Below, in pieces: positions 54,418 to 64,000 of a stretch of 64,000 bases of DNA. Positions within the stretch are counted from its first letter, which is position 1, and every line of letters begins with the position of its first letter. Origin of the DNA: Vombatus ursinus (Eukaryota > Chordata > Mammalia > Diprotodontia > Vombatidae); assembly GCF_900497805.2 (NCBI RefSeq), contig NW_020954599.1, positions 40,848,227 to 40,912,226 on the forward strand, read 5' to 3'. The notes under the pieces were generated by a model, which searched no databases, was not told where the DNA came from, and worked only from the letters and a program-made list of their open reading frames with translations. A program made the position numbers and the translations under genes.

Positions 54418-54552
54418 ACTTTTATGAAGTACTAACTGTGTTCCAGGTACTGTGCAGGGCACTTTGCAAATATTAGTTCATTTGATGCCCACAAAAACCA
54501 TGGGAAATGGGTACTGCTATTATCCCCATTTTGCAGTTAGTGAGGAAGGCAA
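54418..54552 (-). mobile_element. MIR-type SINE fragment
   Basis: 'aactgtgttccaggtactgtgcagggcactttgcaaatattagttcatttgatgcccac', 'attatccccattttgcag', minus orientation. Confidence 0.75.
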
Positions 54553-55560
54553 AAATTCTGAGTGCCCTCAGGACATTTCCATCTGTTCCCACTGCATGCA
54601 ACTCAAGCTCAACATACCTGAAATTAAAATCCTCTTATTCATTTCTGACTCCCCAAACTAGTTTTTTTTTCCTCCTGACTTCTCAATGAATGGTAATGAT
54701 AGTGTCATTCACCCAGTTACCTAGGTTTAAAACTTTAGAGCAGTTTTTTACTCCTTATTCTCCTTTGTCTACCATAACTATTTGGTCATTAACTCCTCTT
54801 AATTCTTCCCTTACAGGCTCTTTCACTTTCCACCCTCCTTTGCTTTCCTGTTGTCATCACTTTAATTTAGTCAGGCCTTAATCTCATGACTAGAATATTG
54901 TAGTAGGCTCTTAATTAATGCCACTACTTCCTCTCATTTCTACTTTCTTCTAGGCCATCCTGTACGGGAGAGCCAAAATAACGTTTTTTTCTTCAAAACA
55001 TTGCTTTAATCATGATATTCCCTATTGTAAAACCTTCAGTGACTTCCTATTACCTGGACAATAAGGTCCAAACTCCTTGGCTTGACAATTTTGAAATACT
55101 CTATCATCTAGTGCCATCCTGCTTGCACAGCTTTATCACTCTTCACCATAGAGAAATTATATTAGAGCCAAACTGGTGCATTCATGGGTCCCCAAACACA
55201 CCTTTCACTTTCCTGCTTCCATGTCACTGTTCAGATTGTTCATTTTTTCTGGTGTATGCTACCCCCACATTTTGATTTATTGAAATCCTTCCCATCCTAT
55301 AAAGTGCTATTCAGAAGTAACCTGGTCCATGAAACTTTCCCTCATCACCCTAGGTGAATATGCTATCTCCCTCTCCCGAACTGCTATAGCATTCTCTCCC
55401 TCCCATGTGGCACTTAACATGAATCATTTTGTAATATAGCTATTTTTGTATGAACGTTATCTCTTCTATTAGAATGAAAGCTCTTTGAATACAGTGACTA
55501 TATCATATACAGCTTTTGATAACATAGAACACTACATTGTGCAAAAGAGGCACTCAAAAA
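54553..55560 (+). mobile_element. L2/L3-type LINE relic, sense
   Basis: In order: 'acaataaggtccaaactccttggcttgacaattttg', 'gtgccatcctgcttgcac', 'ccccaaacacacctttcactttcctgcttccatgtc', 'ctggtccatgaaactttccctcatc', 'gaaagctctttgaatacagtgact', the sense 3' region of an L2/L3-type element. Open frames of 60-87 codons here are fragments of its ORF2 or 3'UTR. Confidence 0.75.
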
Positions 55561-55682
55561 TATTGAATTAATGTTCTTATATATGAAATGGGAAACTTGA
55601 TTTTGTTTCCTTCCTTGAAAATTTGTTTCCTTCTTTGGAAATTTGAAAATGAGTGAAACAGGGATGAATTCTGTCTTTAACA

Positions 55683-55850
55683 GAGAAGTAGGAAGAAATG
55701 AAGAAGGAGAAGAAAGAAGAGAAGGAGGAGGAAGAAAAAGGGAGAAGAAGAAGAAAATGAATAATAACAAGGGGAGAATGCATTTCAACAGTAAAGATTT
55801 ATTAAGCCCAAACTATCTTGTAGTATGCAAAGGAAATACAAAGAGTTAGG
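55683..55850. repeat. GA-rich tract followed by an L2 tail
   Basis: AGAAGGAGAAGAAAGAAGAGAAG-like purine tract to about 55765. An antisense L2-like terminus ('cagtaaagatttattaagcccaaactatc') follows to about 55850. Confidence 0.7.
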
Positions 55851-56014
55851 CAGTTAGAAAAGGCATAACCAGCAAACAACCATTCAAAGAACCAGCCAAA
55901 GAAATGATAAGATCTGGAGTGGGCCAAATAAATATTTATATCATATCAGTGTAAATAAGACACCCAGACAACTGATTAAAGCTGAATGATCTTCAGTCAG
56001 CCAACAAGTCTACA

Positions 56015-56041
56015 TGTTTTGTGTCCACATGACACAAAACA
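56015..56041. repeat. Perfect 11-bp inverted repeat, 5-base loop
   Basis: TGTTTTGTGTC (56015-56025) and GACACAAAACA (56031-56041) are exact reverse complements around CACAT. Confidence 0.9.
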
Positions 56042-56076
56042 GCCATTTTAAATGGTTTTGGGGGGTTTTTTCCACT

Positions 56077-56090
56077 TAATTGATCAATTA
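56077..56090. promoter_or_regulatory. 14-bp palindrome with paired TAAT half-sites
   Basis: TAATTGATCAATTA is a perfect palindrome of two TAATTG half-sites, a shape bound by paired-class homeodomain dimers. With the nearby CCATTTTAAATGG (56043-56055) and the hairpin above, it could mark a regulatory element. This is inference only. Confidence 0.3.
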
Positions 56091-57460
56091 GCTTGCCTTC
56101 ATATAGACATCTTTGTTTATCTAGCAAAACAAATAGATAATTCAGTCAATTCAATGAAAAATAAAAATCACTCAAAATTACTTGTTTGGTGGAGATCAAA
56201 ACTATTAAGATATCTTCCTTTGGTTGGTGGTACCTTGAAAGTAGACAGCTCATTGAACTATTCACTTCTCAATCTCTTGTTTTAATATCATGGAATAAAA
56301 CATTTGCATGCTTTTGATATTCTGAAATGTGTCATTTTTTTCCTCTAGTTAGTAAAAGGTAAACTCATTCTCTTTTACTTAGCCAAGAAAAGCTTCATGT
56401 AGGACACTGAATTCCATTTCTTTATTAAATGGAAGGATGTTTAGGGTACTGAGGGACTAAATAAATGGACCTGCCCATATAGCTGCATATAGTTGAAATA
56501 GTAGGCATTCTAGCTTCCTGTTTTTATTTTTTTTTATGAGAGCATTATTAGGCCAATCTATTTTTCATAGTCATGGTAGAATTAGTTTGCTTACTTAGGT
56601 AGGCTGATCTTAGGACAACAGACTCAGAATGTTTCCAGTTCCATACTCAATGCCTTTCCAGCTTGATAGAATCTACTAATGTTTATGTCCCATAGACATA
56701 ATCTTTTAGTATACAGAATCCCCTTTATGCCACAATGATGTATTAAAGCAAGATAATCCAGAAAGCAAAACCCAAATGAATGAATAAGGCCTATGGAGTA
56801 TATTGAGCTGCCATCCCTGTATGTATCTTGAACAATAGGTGCAGATGAACAAGGAATATGACCTAATTTGAGTAGGAAGAAGAAAAAAATGTTTCCTGCC
56901 ACTCCCCTACATCTTAAAACTAATATTCTGGTAATGCTATATAGCGACAAGTCATAGAAACCATTATCCTTGAAGAAACAGAATTGTGGGTGATTCAAGA
57001 GTCATTGAAGAAACACATGCTGGCGTAAGTAGGCTGCAACATATTATCAACAATGACTTGCATTGGATAAGTGGCATAAAATATGCATCTAGGAAACATC
57101 TGATAAGAAAAGATGGGTCAGTTAAAAATAAGGAACAAGGAATAACAGATACCACAAATACTACAATGATACCCATACTATGTCAAAAGACATGGCAGAT
57201 CTCTAGCATGTCGGGGAGATGCTCAAGGGGAAACTTTTAAGGGTATGAGAAGAAGAATCACAAAAGGATGAAATGGATGAAAGTGAAACTTTGAAGCCTT
57301 ACTTAGCATATGAGAAAGAGTATTAACCAGGTACATGAAGAGATTTGTGAGCTAATTTAGAGATGGCTAAAACGAACATTATATAAAAGGGCCAATTCTT
57401 TTTAAAAATTCTTTTAAAAAATACATTTTACTTTGCTGGAATTCAGGAATATAGAAAAAA

Positions 57461-57639
57461 GGAACAAGTGCAACCTGTTTCAGGAAAGAAGTTAGGGTTG
57501 AAGAACCTAGTCTTCTCTCTCTTCTGTCCACTTCTCTATATTTTCGTCATGAACTTTCTCACCTCCCAAACAGAAGAATATTCCATGGAGGAACTTCTTG
57601 GGGGCAGAAGGGCTTTCCTTCCTCTCTGTACACCACCCA
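57461..57639. other. Unassigned DNA
   Basis: Pyrimidine-rich stretch, nothing recognised. Confidence 0.4.
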
Positions 57640-57905
57640 CACCTTGCTCTCCAGGTCTGCAACCATGATCCACTCTGCCATTATTCCTGAATGGGGTGTA
57701 TTAATCTATTCCCCTTTAGAATCAAAGTGTCTGTCCCAGGCCATTACTTCCAAATCTGTTTTTACCTCCCAATTAGAATATAAAGTCCTTGAGGACAGAA
57801 AGTGTCTTTTGTTTTTCTATTTGTATCCCCAGAGCTTAACATGAAGCTTTACCCCAAGTAAGTACTTAATGCATGGTGTTTTGTTTTTTCATTTTCATTC
57901 ATTCT
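57640..57905 (+). mobile_element. L2-type 3' end
   Basis: 'ctcccaattagaatataaagtccttgaggacagaaagtgtcttttg', 'ttgtatccccagagcttaacatgaag', 'aagtaagtacttaatgcatgg', ending in TTTTCATTCATTC. The part before 57760 is less certain. Confidence 0.7.
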
Positions 57906-59050
57906 TGTTGTATAAAGTGATGAAAAACTACAGCAAGAATTAGAGAAAGGTGGTACTATTATACAACCCCCTCCTGGGCTACTTCCCCAGCTCCCACTCA
58001 GCCAGAGGGCTGTTTGCTACTAAGACTTAACATTGTAGTTGGGTAAACAAGGAGGGCTGGTCGTTTACAACTTCCATAAGTATGTTTTCCATTGATTTTA
58101 ACCCCTACTTAATTACCTTTTAGAAAAGTATTTACTAAACTGATACGGCAAGGACAATTTTTATAATACAATATCCCTAAACTGTAGTCTCACTCTCCTC
58201 TTGAACACACAAGGTACCTGGGGAGTTGGGTTTAAACTTAAAGCATGTGTTCAGTGAACACAAGTGACAAAGGGACAAGTTACAGCTGAGAACCTTTTTC
58301 TCCCTTTATAATGTCCTTATGCAATTCCCCTTAGTTATGGCTTTCTCCTGGGCTCCAGCATTCTTGGGGTGACTGGAAAGTAACAGATGGGGTCTAGATG
58401 GAATTAAGGAATGGTGGTGGTCTGGAGGTATCAGACTTTGAAGGCTAGGCTGGGTTAGAGATAACAGAGAATTGAAGGTCAGAGCCGCAATGAAAGGACA
58501 GTTGAAAGAATTATTCACCAATGCCTCAGGTGAACACCCAGAGCCTGGGCCATGTGGGACAGTCCAGGGCCTTTTAGGGGTCCATCATTAGTGCCCCATC
58601 ACCAATGACCCTTGCTTTTCCAGGAGCACTGCTACAGATACTGATGGGACTTCCAGATCTTTTCACTTTTTGAAGTTGATAAGGTTGATGTGGTTCTTAC
58701 TGGCTCAAGAAGGGAAGATAGGGAGGGAGAAAGGAACACTCTCTCCTTTCCCATACAATTTTTCATCATTGCTCAACTGACAAACTCTGAAAAAGCTTAC
58801 TATTTTCACAGATAGCTCAAAGCTGAGTCTGATTCTATCAGCCAATCACAAGATCTTCCCTATCTGTCTTTAACCAATAAGCAAAGCATTTATTCCTCTC
58901 AAATTGATTAAGGATTTTTTCACATCTAGTTTACACTTTTGGTTGATTCAGTCTAGCTGTCAAGGCCTTTGAATACTTAAATGAACACTAATTCACAATT
59001 AAATGCTCTTGAAGGTTTAGAAAGTGCTTTCCCAACAACCCAGTGAATTA
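57906..59050. other. Unassigned DNA, slightly richer in GC
   Basis: About 1.1 kb without recognised repeats. No coding frame of interest. Confidence 0.5.
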
Positions 59051-59051
59051 A

Positions 59052-59255
59052 GTAGTAAAGGGTAGTAGAACAGCTATCAACTGTGAAATCAGTATCCTTC
59101 ATTGTGAATCCTGATGTCTCCATTTTCTTCCTGTATAGCCTTGGGAAAAATCACTTTCCCTTTCAAAGTTTCAATTTCTTCATCTATAAAATGAGGTATT
59201 GGTATGGATGACCTCTAATATCCCTTCCATCTCTAAATCAGTGATCCTGTGAGCT
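59052..59255 (+). mobile_element. MIR3-type SINE
   Basis: 'gtatagccttgggaaaaatcactttccctttcaaagtttcaatttcttcatctataaaatgaggtattgg' then 'gatgacctctaatatcccttccatctct'. Confidence 0.78.
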
Positions 59256-59257
59256 GC

Positions 59258-59387
59258 CTTTTGAAGATAAGAAACTAGAACTCAGAAAGATTAAACAACT
59301 TACAATGGTCACATAGCTAGTAAGAGGTGAAGTTAGATTAGAAATTCAGGTTTCCTCATTCCTGCTCCAACACTCTTTATATTAGAC
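59258..59387 (-). mobile_element. MIR-type SINE fragment
   Basis: 'agaaactagaactcagaaagattaaac', 'gtcacatagctagtaagaggtgaag', 'aaattcaggtttcctcattcc', minus orientation. Confidence 0.72.
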
Positions 59388-59580
59388 CAGAGTGTCAACA
59401 AACTACTCCTGAAGTGCAAATCCAGCCAACAGCCTGTTTTTGAAGGGTCATGAGCTAAGAATTTTTTTTTTTAGATTTTAAAATAAAGTTTTATTGTATT
59501 TAAAAATGTAAAAACAATTCTTAGCTCTCAGGCCATAAAAAAAACATAGGAAGATTTGGCCCTATAGTCTGCTGATGCCT
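59388..59580. mobile_element. Foldback hAT-like MITE
   Basis: The left end CAGAGTGTCAACAAACTAC and the right end (in reverse, GGCATCAGCAGACTATAGGG) are related inverted termini. Inside, GAGCTAAGAATT (59452-59463) and AATTCTTAGCTC (59516-59527) are exact 12-bp inverted repeats around AAATAAAGTTTTATTG. The layout matches hAT-like foldback elements known from mammals. Target duplication unclear. Confidence 0.7.
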
Positions 59581-59704
59581 ACATTAAGCTATACTATCAA
59601 AACCAGTCAGCAGCTATATAGTCTCCTAAATATCTATGATGAAATAGACTTTTTTTTTTCGGTATGATGAGGTCAAATAAAGTTTTATTCTCTCTCACCA
59701 GGTG
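59581..59704. other. Unassigned DNA
   Basis: Short stretch with a T run; nothing recognised. Confidence 0.35.
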
Positions 59705-59970
59705 TAAAAACAATAATAGCATTTATATAGCTCTTTATGGTTTCCAAAGCACTTTATATATTCTCTCATTTGATTCTTACCACAACCCTGTGAGGTAAGC
59801 GCTATTATTATCATTCCCATTTTACACATGGGGAAACTAAGGTTGGGAGAAATTGCATGTTTTGCACGTGGTCACACAACTAGAACAAGTGTCTGAGGCT
59901 AGTAAGATTAAAACTCAAGTAATCTTGACACCAAGCCCAATGCTCCATCCTCTGAATCACCTCACTGCCA
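59705..59970 (-). mobile_element. MIR/Ther1-type CORE-SINE
   Basis: Full minus-strand order: 'aacaataatagcatttatatagctctttatggtttccaaagcactttatatattctctcatttgattcttaccacaaccctgtgaggtaagcgctattatt', 'attttacacatggggaaactaaggttggg', 'gtctgaggctagtaagattaaaactcaag'. Confidence 0.87.
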
Positions 59971-60714
59971 GCAAAATAGTGTGCTCTAAAGATAATTCCC
60001 ACAATTATACTCAGACTTTTTTTTTTACTATGGTGTTGTGCAGACAGTTTTACCAAAGGGATTTTGCTGAAACTGTATCCACTATGGTATCAGAGACAAC
60101 TATTTAAAGAAGTAGAACAAATAGTACAAATCTCAGAAATAGGCTGAGAAGATGGAGCGGGGGCTGGGGGTAAGGTAAGAGAACAAAACCATCCACAGAA
60201 AACTTGAATTGACAATCAGTAACTGGAGAAATATTCATGAGGAGAGCCCCAAAAGGAGAGATTAAAAGAAATGAGATCTTCCTGTGAAACTTCTGTCCCC
60301 CTTCACAAGTTGAAAGTGTTTGGTAGTTTCCAGGGTGTTGATCACCTTGCCTCCACACCAGTCTCCATTCAGTCATTATCTTTGTAAAATTGGTGGTGAG
60401 TGAAAGCCACAGAAATGGCTTTTCACTTTTCTTGAACTGAAGTCAGATGATGAACTAATAACATCCCTGCCCCCTGAAAGCTGAGTTGCTACTTCTGTTC
60501 AAGTTATTCCATTCACATGCAGAGCAACCTGTGGCTCAGGCTGATTTTCTTAAAATAATCTTCTTGATATGCAGCTCAGGGAAAATGGAAAATAGGGATT
60601 TCCTCTCTTGATCAACTCAAAGAACTCAATCCAAATTGTTTTGCCAATTTTTGAATTTAGATAAGGTTTTGTTGTTGTTTGGTGTTTACACGTAATATCA
60701 TTGGGGGGGGGGGG
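59971..60714. other. Unassigned DNA ending in G12
   Basis: No recognised repeat except a run of twelve G at 60703-60714. A 90-codon minus-strand frame at 60104-60376 has no motif. Confidence 0.5.
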
Positions 60715-60907
60715 CATCTCCAGTTGTCCTGATCTATTGTTGTTCTTTGTCCTTTCTTCTCAAAGAGGATCATGACATCAGGGAGGTAATACCATGACTT
60801 GCAAGTGAATTGGATTTGAGTGAGGGAGGGCTGTGCAAAGTCACCAGCCTTGCTTTCTCCTCTGGAGCCATCTGGGTTCAAATATAGATCCAGGACAACT
60901 GAAGATG
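60715..60907 (-). mobile_element. Marsupial SINE of MAR4 type, antisense
   Basis: 'ttgttgttctttgtcctttcttctcaaagaggatcatgacatcagggaggtaat' and 'gagggagggctgtgcaaagtcaccagccttgctttctcctctggagccatctggg' are the reverse of the element at 61845-62055. Extra sequence at 60715-60736 is the inverted match of 60885-60907. Confidence 0.8.
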
Positions 60908-61316
60908 AACCCCTTCCCCAACAAGCACTTACTGAGTCCCTAATATGTGAAGTTGGAAACAAGCTAATCCTTTGAGAGGAGGAGTGACATCTGGATTTCA
61001 GACTCAAGAAGAGAGACTGGAGAGTTTACTAGGGACTTAACAAAAGATGAATCAGGATTGTTGAAGAGCTGTAGGGGCTAAAGAGAAGCTTAATGCTTGA
61101 GGCTGGATATTCTGCTGCCAAAAAAAAATGTTAGGGGAAGCAGCTGAAATTCCTGTGAGATGGTAAGAGGAACTAGGTTAATGGGGCTCAAGTAAGCTTT
61201 AGGACACCTGTGATTTGGGGCTGTCTGGCAAGGCACACTCCAGTCTTTGACATTTAAACATTTACCTGATGTTTATACCATGGTTTTAAAAATACATTTC
61301 CTATTTTATTTCATAT
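60908..61316. other. Unassigned DNA
   Basis: Nothing recognised. Confidence 0.45.
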
Positions 61317-61317
61317 A

Positions 61318-61440
61318 TAACCTCCCCAACTGGAATACGAGCTCTTAAAGAAAAGTAATGGTCTTTTGTGCATTTGTATTACCAAAAAGACTCATACAAT
61401 GCCTTGCACATAGTAGGTGCTCTGTATTTGTTTATTATGT
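61318..61440 (+). mobile_element. L2-type 3' end fragment
   Basis: 'ctggaatacgagctcttaaagaaaag', 'tgccttgcacatagtaggtgctctgtatttgtttattatg'. Confidence 0.7.
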
Positions 61441-61844
61441 CAGCAGAGAGATTATTATTTGACCCACAACCACGATTCATTCTGTTCTGGTGAATTAGTC
61501 GGGGGAGCTCCCTTATCCTCTGTTGCCCAGCCCCAGGCTTGGCAAAGCGGACTAAAGCCATGTGACTTATATGCTCTACTGCTTGTCATACCTTTCAATC
61601 TTTAACCCAGGAACTTTTCATGCTCCAGGGATTTGCCAACTATTTGGAGGTGGTGCTACGGGACTTTTTGTAGTGATATCTCCCAAATGATTCTTTAAAT
61701 TACTGTAATTTCCAGCTCCTCCAAGAAAATCCTGCTCCAGTGTCTTGTTATGGCATGGAGATGACTGTGGGTTTTCAAGGTGACATCTCAGCAGAGGACA
61801 AGCTCTAATAGGTCTCCCCCTCAACTGGAAAAGTTAAAGTTGGG
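61441..61844. other. Unassigned DNA
   Basis: Nothing recognised with confidence. A weak resemblance to 57655-57700 ('caaccatgatccactctg' against 'caaccacgattcattctg') suggests a shared unnamed repeat. Confidence 0.4.
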
Positions 61845-62055
61845 CTCAGTGATTGCCTGTGTGTCCAAGGGGTTCAGTTATGGGTGTCCTGATCTATATC
61901 TTGCCACTGGACCCAGAAGGCTCTGGAGAAGAAAGTGAGGCTGGTGACTTTGCACAGCCCTCCCTCACTTTAATTCAATTCACTTGCAAGTCATGGCATC
62001 ACCTCCCTGATGTCATGGTCCTCTTCAAATGAAGGACAAACAACAGCAACGATAA
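61845..62055 (+). mobile_element. Marsupial SINE of MAR4 type
   Basis: 'gatctatatcttgccactggacccagaaggctctggagaagaaagtgaggctggtgactttgcacagccctccctcac', 'cacttgcaagtcatggcatcacctccctgatgtcatggtcctc', and tail GGACAAACAACAGCAAC. Best preserved of three copies. Confidence 0.82.
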
Positions 62056-62378
62056 GATCATTTAAGAGGACAACTAATGCATCATAAAGAGGAGTCAATG
62101 AATTTCTAAAAATAAAATTCAACCTATAGTGTTGAATGAACCAAAATATGTATCATAAACGTGATGTCTTTTGGATAGAAGATGAAAATGAAATGAAATT
62201 ATGCTATTCTCCTCATTTTCTCACTTAGTCCTCCCCCCCATTCCCACACCCATGTGTTATTATTAAGTGCACATATTTGCTGTCTGATCTTAGTGTGATA
62301 CTTGAGGTCTATAGGCTAACCTACAAGAAGACCTACAAATACAAGTTTTAAATGAATTTTCACACACTCTGTCACTGA
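62056..62378. other. Unassigned DNA
   Basis: Nothing recognised. Confidence 0.45.
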
Positions 62379-62379
62379 C

Positions 62380-62525
62380 GTTAGTCTTTCCCTTCCAGTC
62401 CATTATTTGCACCACAGCCAAACAAATCTTAAAATAACATCTTCACATTGTTCCTCCTCAATTCAGGAGCTTTCAACAGTTTCCTCTCACCTACCAAATA
62501 AAGGTGACCCTCTCCTTCCCTTGTG
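62380..62525 (+). mobile_element. L2/L3-type LINE fragment
   Basis: 'caccacagccaaacaaatcttaaaataacatc', 'caattcaggagctttcaacagtttcctctcacctaccaaataaagg' resemble the sense region after the L2/L3 reverse transcriptase. Confidence 0.55.
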
Positions 62526-62567
62526 TTTATTATATTATAATAGTGCTATGATTTCTTTTGAGCACGT

Positions 62568-62645
62568 ATCCTTTGATGTATGAGCTCTGAGGTGTGAGCA
62601 GAAGTTGAAGGCTTTCCTAAATTCATTATATTTATAAGGTCCATG
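62568..62645 (-). pseudogene. C2H2 zinc-finger relic, one finger
   Basis: On the minus strand the frame reads PYKYNEFRKAF then NFCSHLRAH and TSK. The C2H2 consensus is PYKCNECGKAF...S.L..H...H. Both zinc-binding Cys are changed (C to Y and C to F), the first His is kept and the second is lost. The nucleotide match to KRAB-type zinc-finger repeats is strong across about 65 bp. No second finger, linker or KRAB domain is visible on either side, and a stop precedes the finger. It is a dead fragment of a zinc-finger gene, or of a transposed copy of one. Confidence 0.68.
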
Positions 62646-62918
62646 TTCTTACCCCTCTTCCTCCACATTTTTCCAAACTTTATTTCTCAATGTTGTGCAA
62701 TATATGTCCTCCACTATAGTCCTATAGGTTTTTCCCAAAGCTAGATACTTAATACTCTTTGAAATGCTTAGATTGGAAGCAGAAAAATACAAAAATAAAA
62801 TAATGTCTGTAAAATCATGCAGCATGCTATTAGTTATGATTCAAAAAGATATAATAATCATGCTAAGATAAAGGAAATCCAAATATATAGTCATTTACCA
62901 ATAGAAAATTCTACACAA
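62646..62918. other. Unassigned DNA
   Basis: Nothing recognised. Confidence 0.4.
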
Positions 62919-62919
62919 T

Positions 62920-63052
62920 GTAATACAGTGAAAGAATACTGGATTTGGAGTTGCAGGGCAAGAATGCCAATTTCAGCTTTGAAATGTTAAATTTATATGA
63001 CCCTGAGCAATTCATTTACCCTTGATAATAACTTTCATTTCTTTAGAGAACT
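62920..63052 (+). mobile_element. MIR3-type SINE fragment
   Basis: 'gtgaaagaatactggatttggagttgcagggc', 'atatgaccctgagcaattcatttacccttgataat', plus orientation, then cut by L1 sequence. Confidence 0.6.
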
Positions 63053-63057
63053 AGACA

Positions 63058-64000
63058 AAAAAAATAATAAAATATATTTAGGGGAACTAAAAGTCAAGAA
63101 TCCCAGGGAAAATAATGAAAAAAGTGGGGAAACCAGCCATGATACAAACTAGGAAAAAATACAGTCCAACATCTTCCCACAAATAATTCAACAAAGACCT
63201 AGAAAATATACCACACTGAGTCCTGATTGGAAAGTCCAAGTAAAAGTTGCAGTAAATTGTTTTTCCAGCCCAGGTCAGCCTAGGGAGATAGAAGGGAATA
63301 CGGACACTTGATTGGGTTTAGCCCAACGAGTGTCTTTATACTAGAGTTTTAGATTCAGCGCAAATGAGCCTGATGCCATGCAGGGAGAAGAAACAGCTGC
63401 CAACTGGTTTCCTAGAGCTGTCACAGCTTTAGAGCAGAAGGAGAAGGGTGTCTATGAGTCTATGGGTGGCAGAACAGCATAGGAAGTGGTTGGTGAAACA
63501 AGGTTGTGTTCCAGAAATGGAGCAGGAACATGAGAATAAGTAATAAGCAGTCAAGTGACTATGACTCAGGATCAGGGTTGCAGATCCAGCCCCCAGTTCA
63601 ATCTGAAACTTGCATCCAAACAGCCAGGGCAGGGAGGTCAAACCAAGGGAAATTCCGCCTGCAGACTCATCAACAGCTGTCTTTAGTGAAGTTCAAACTA
63701 AGGGCAAGGACAAAAGTTGTATTGCCCATACAAAAAATTGATTTGGGAACTTATAAAACTCAAATCAAAAGAACAGCAATAAAACTTTACCCTGAATCAG
63801 GCTGCTTTGGGGACACTGAAGGTATTCAGGTCTCCATCCCCATCTGTCCTTGAAATTCTTGAAAACACTGCACTCTACACCCAAAAATACCAGCAGGACC
63901 CAAAAGAATACAAATCATGAAGAAAAAAGGCACAGATATTCCATTCAGAAGTACACAGAGATTGGCCCTAACATAAAGTCTGAATTCAGGAAATAAGTCT
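63058..64000 (+). mobile_element. L1 5' region, running off the window
   Basis: Bases 63058-63125 resemble L1 ORF2 ('aataataaaatatatttaggggaac', 'gtcaagaatcccagggaaaataatg', compare 8680 and 49090). From about 63230 it has features of a marsupial L1 5'UTR: 'gcagtaaattgtttttccagccc', 'cctgaatcaggctgctttggggac', 'aaaacactgcactctacacccaaaaataccagcaggacccaaaagaatacaaatcatgaagaaaaaagg', which usually leads into ORF1. No ORF1 is reached before base 64000. Confidence 0.58.

Larger units (their letters stand above)
55851..57460. other. Unassigned DNA with a palindrome cluster
   Basis: About 1.6 kb with no recognised repeat. It includes the structures listed at 56015-56090. Frames of 70-124 codons (for example 56624-56998 minus) show no domain. 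Confidence 0.5.

Noticed and set aside
56624-56998. 124-codon minus-strand frame in repeat-free DNA
   Set aside because: No recognisable domain, signal or start context, and length is possible by chance in AT-rich DNA. Not called without conservation evidence.
60703-60714. G12 run as a possible quadruplex or telomeric trace
   Set aside because: A single G run with no partner runs and no TTAGGG units.
1-64000. Search for retroviral or other LTR-type elements
   Set aside because: I saw no tRNA-primer site beside a terminal repeat and no gag-, pol- or env-like stretch that could not be assigned to LINEs. The unnamed block shared by 3.6 and 10.4 kb is too short to assign to any class.

Overview
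The window looks like gene-poor nuclear DNA from a marsupial. The main evidence is the repeat content: tRNA-headed SINEs with the marsupial-type start GGGCAGCTAGGTGGCGCAGT, CORE-SINEs that end in an RTE/BovB-like tail (MAR1 type), MIR and MIR3 relics, long antisense and sense L2 stretches, CR1/L3-clade LINE pieces, and L1s with a purine-rich spacer between ORF1 and ORF2. I cannot name the species from sequence alone. I found no supportable host protein-coding exon and no intact functional gene. The longest open frames all fall in repeats. There is one 10-N gap, inside a GAAA microsatellite.

Layout. 0-4.4 kb: unassigned DNA, SINE relics, a palindromic hAT-like MITE, and a full-length 7SL RNA retropseudogene split by a second hAT-like element. 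4.5-10.3 kb: a nested L1 complex with an L1 5'UTR fragment, a 3'-truncated L1, an antisense L1 5'UTR, a 5'-truncated L1 inside that, and a SINE inside that. 10.3-23 kb: L2 relics, hAT relics and SINEs scattered in unassigned DNA, including a perfect hairpin at 20.95 kb. 23.4-24.8 kb: an L1 with a 5' inversion, interrupted by another L1. 25-37 kb: SINEs, microsatellites and an L2 split by an L1; at 35.5 kb a SINE sits inside a MAR1. 37.2 kb: a cluster of AT-rich palindromes. 37.4-44.1 kb: two antisense CR1-clade LINE relics. 44.6-50.7 kb: an old L1 3' end, then a 5.2 kb L1 with recognisable ORF1 C-terminus and ORF2. 50.7-55.6 kb: L2 and CR1 relics, including a tail-to-tail inverted L2 pair. 55.8-64 kb: mostly unassigned DNA with a small cluster of palindromes, a foldback hAT-like element, two copies of a marsupial SINE, one C2H2 zinc-finger relic on the minus strand, and the 5' part of an L1 that runs off the window.

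The elements do not form a pathway. What they do give is a relative chronology. The oldest layer is CR1, L2 and MIR; then come hAT MITEs, MAR1 and older L1s; then the tRNA-headed SINEs and the better preserved L1s. Several insertions still carry target-site duplications that can be read by eye. No tRNA, rRNA or CRISPR array was recognised, and no retroviral element was recognised with confidence.
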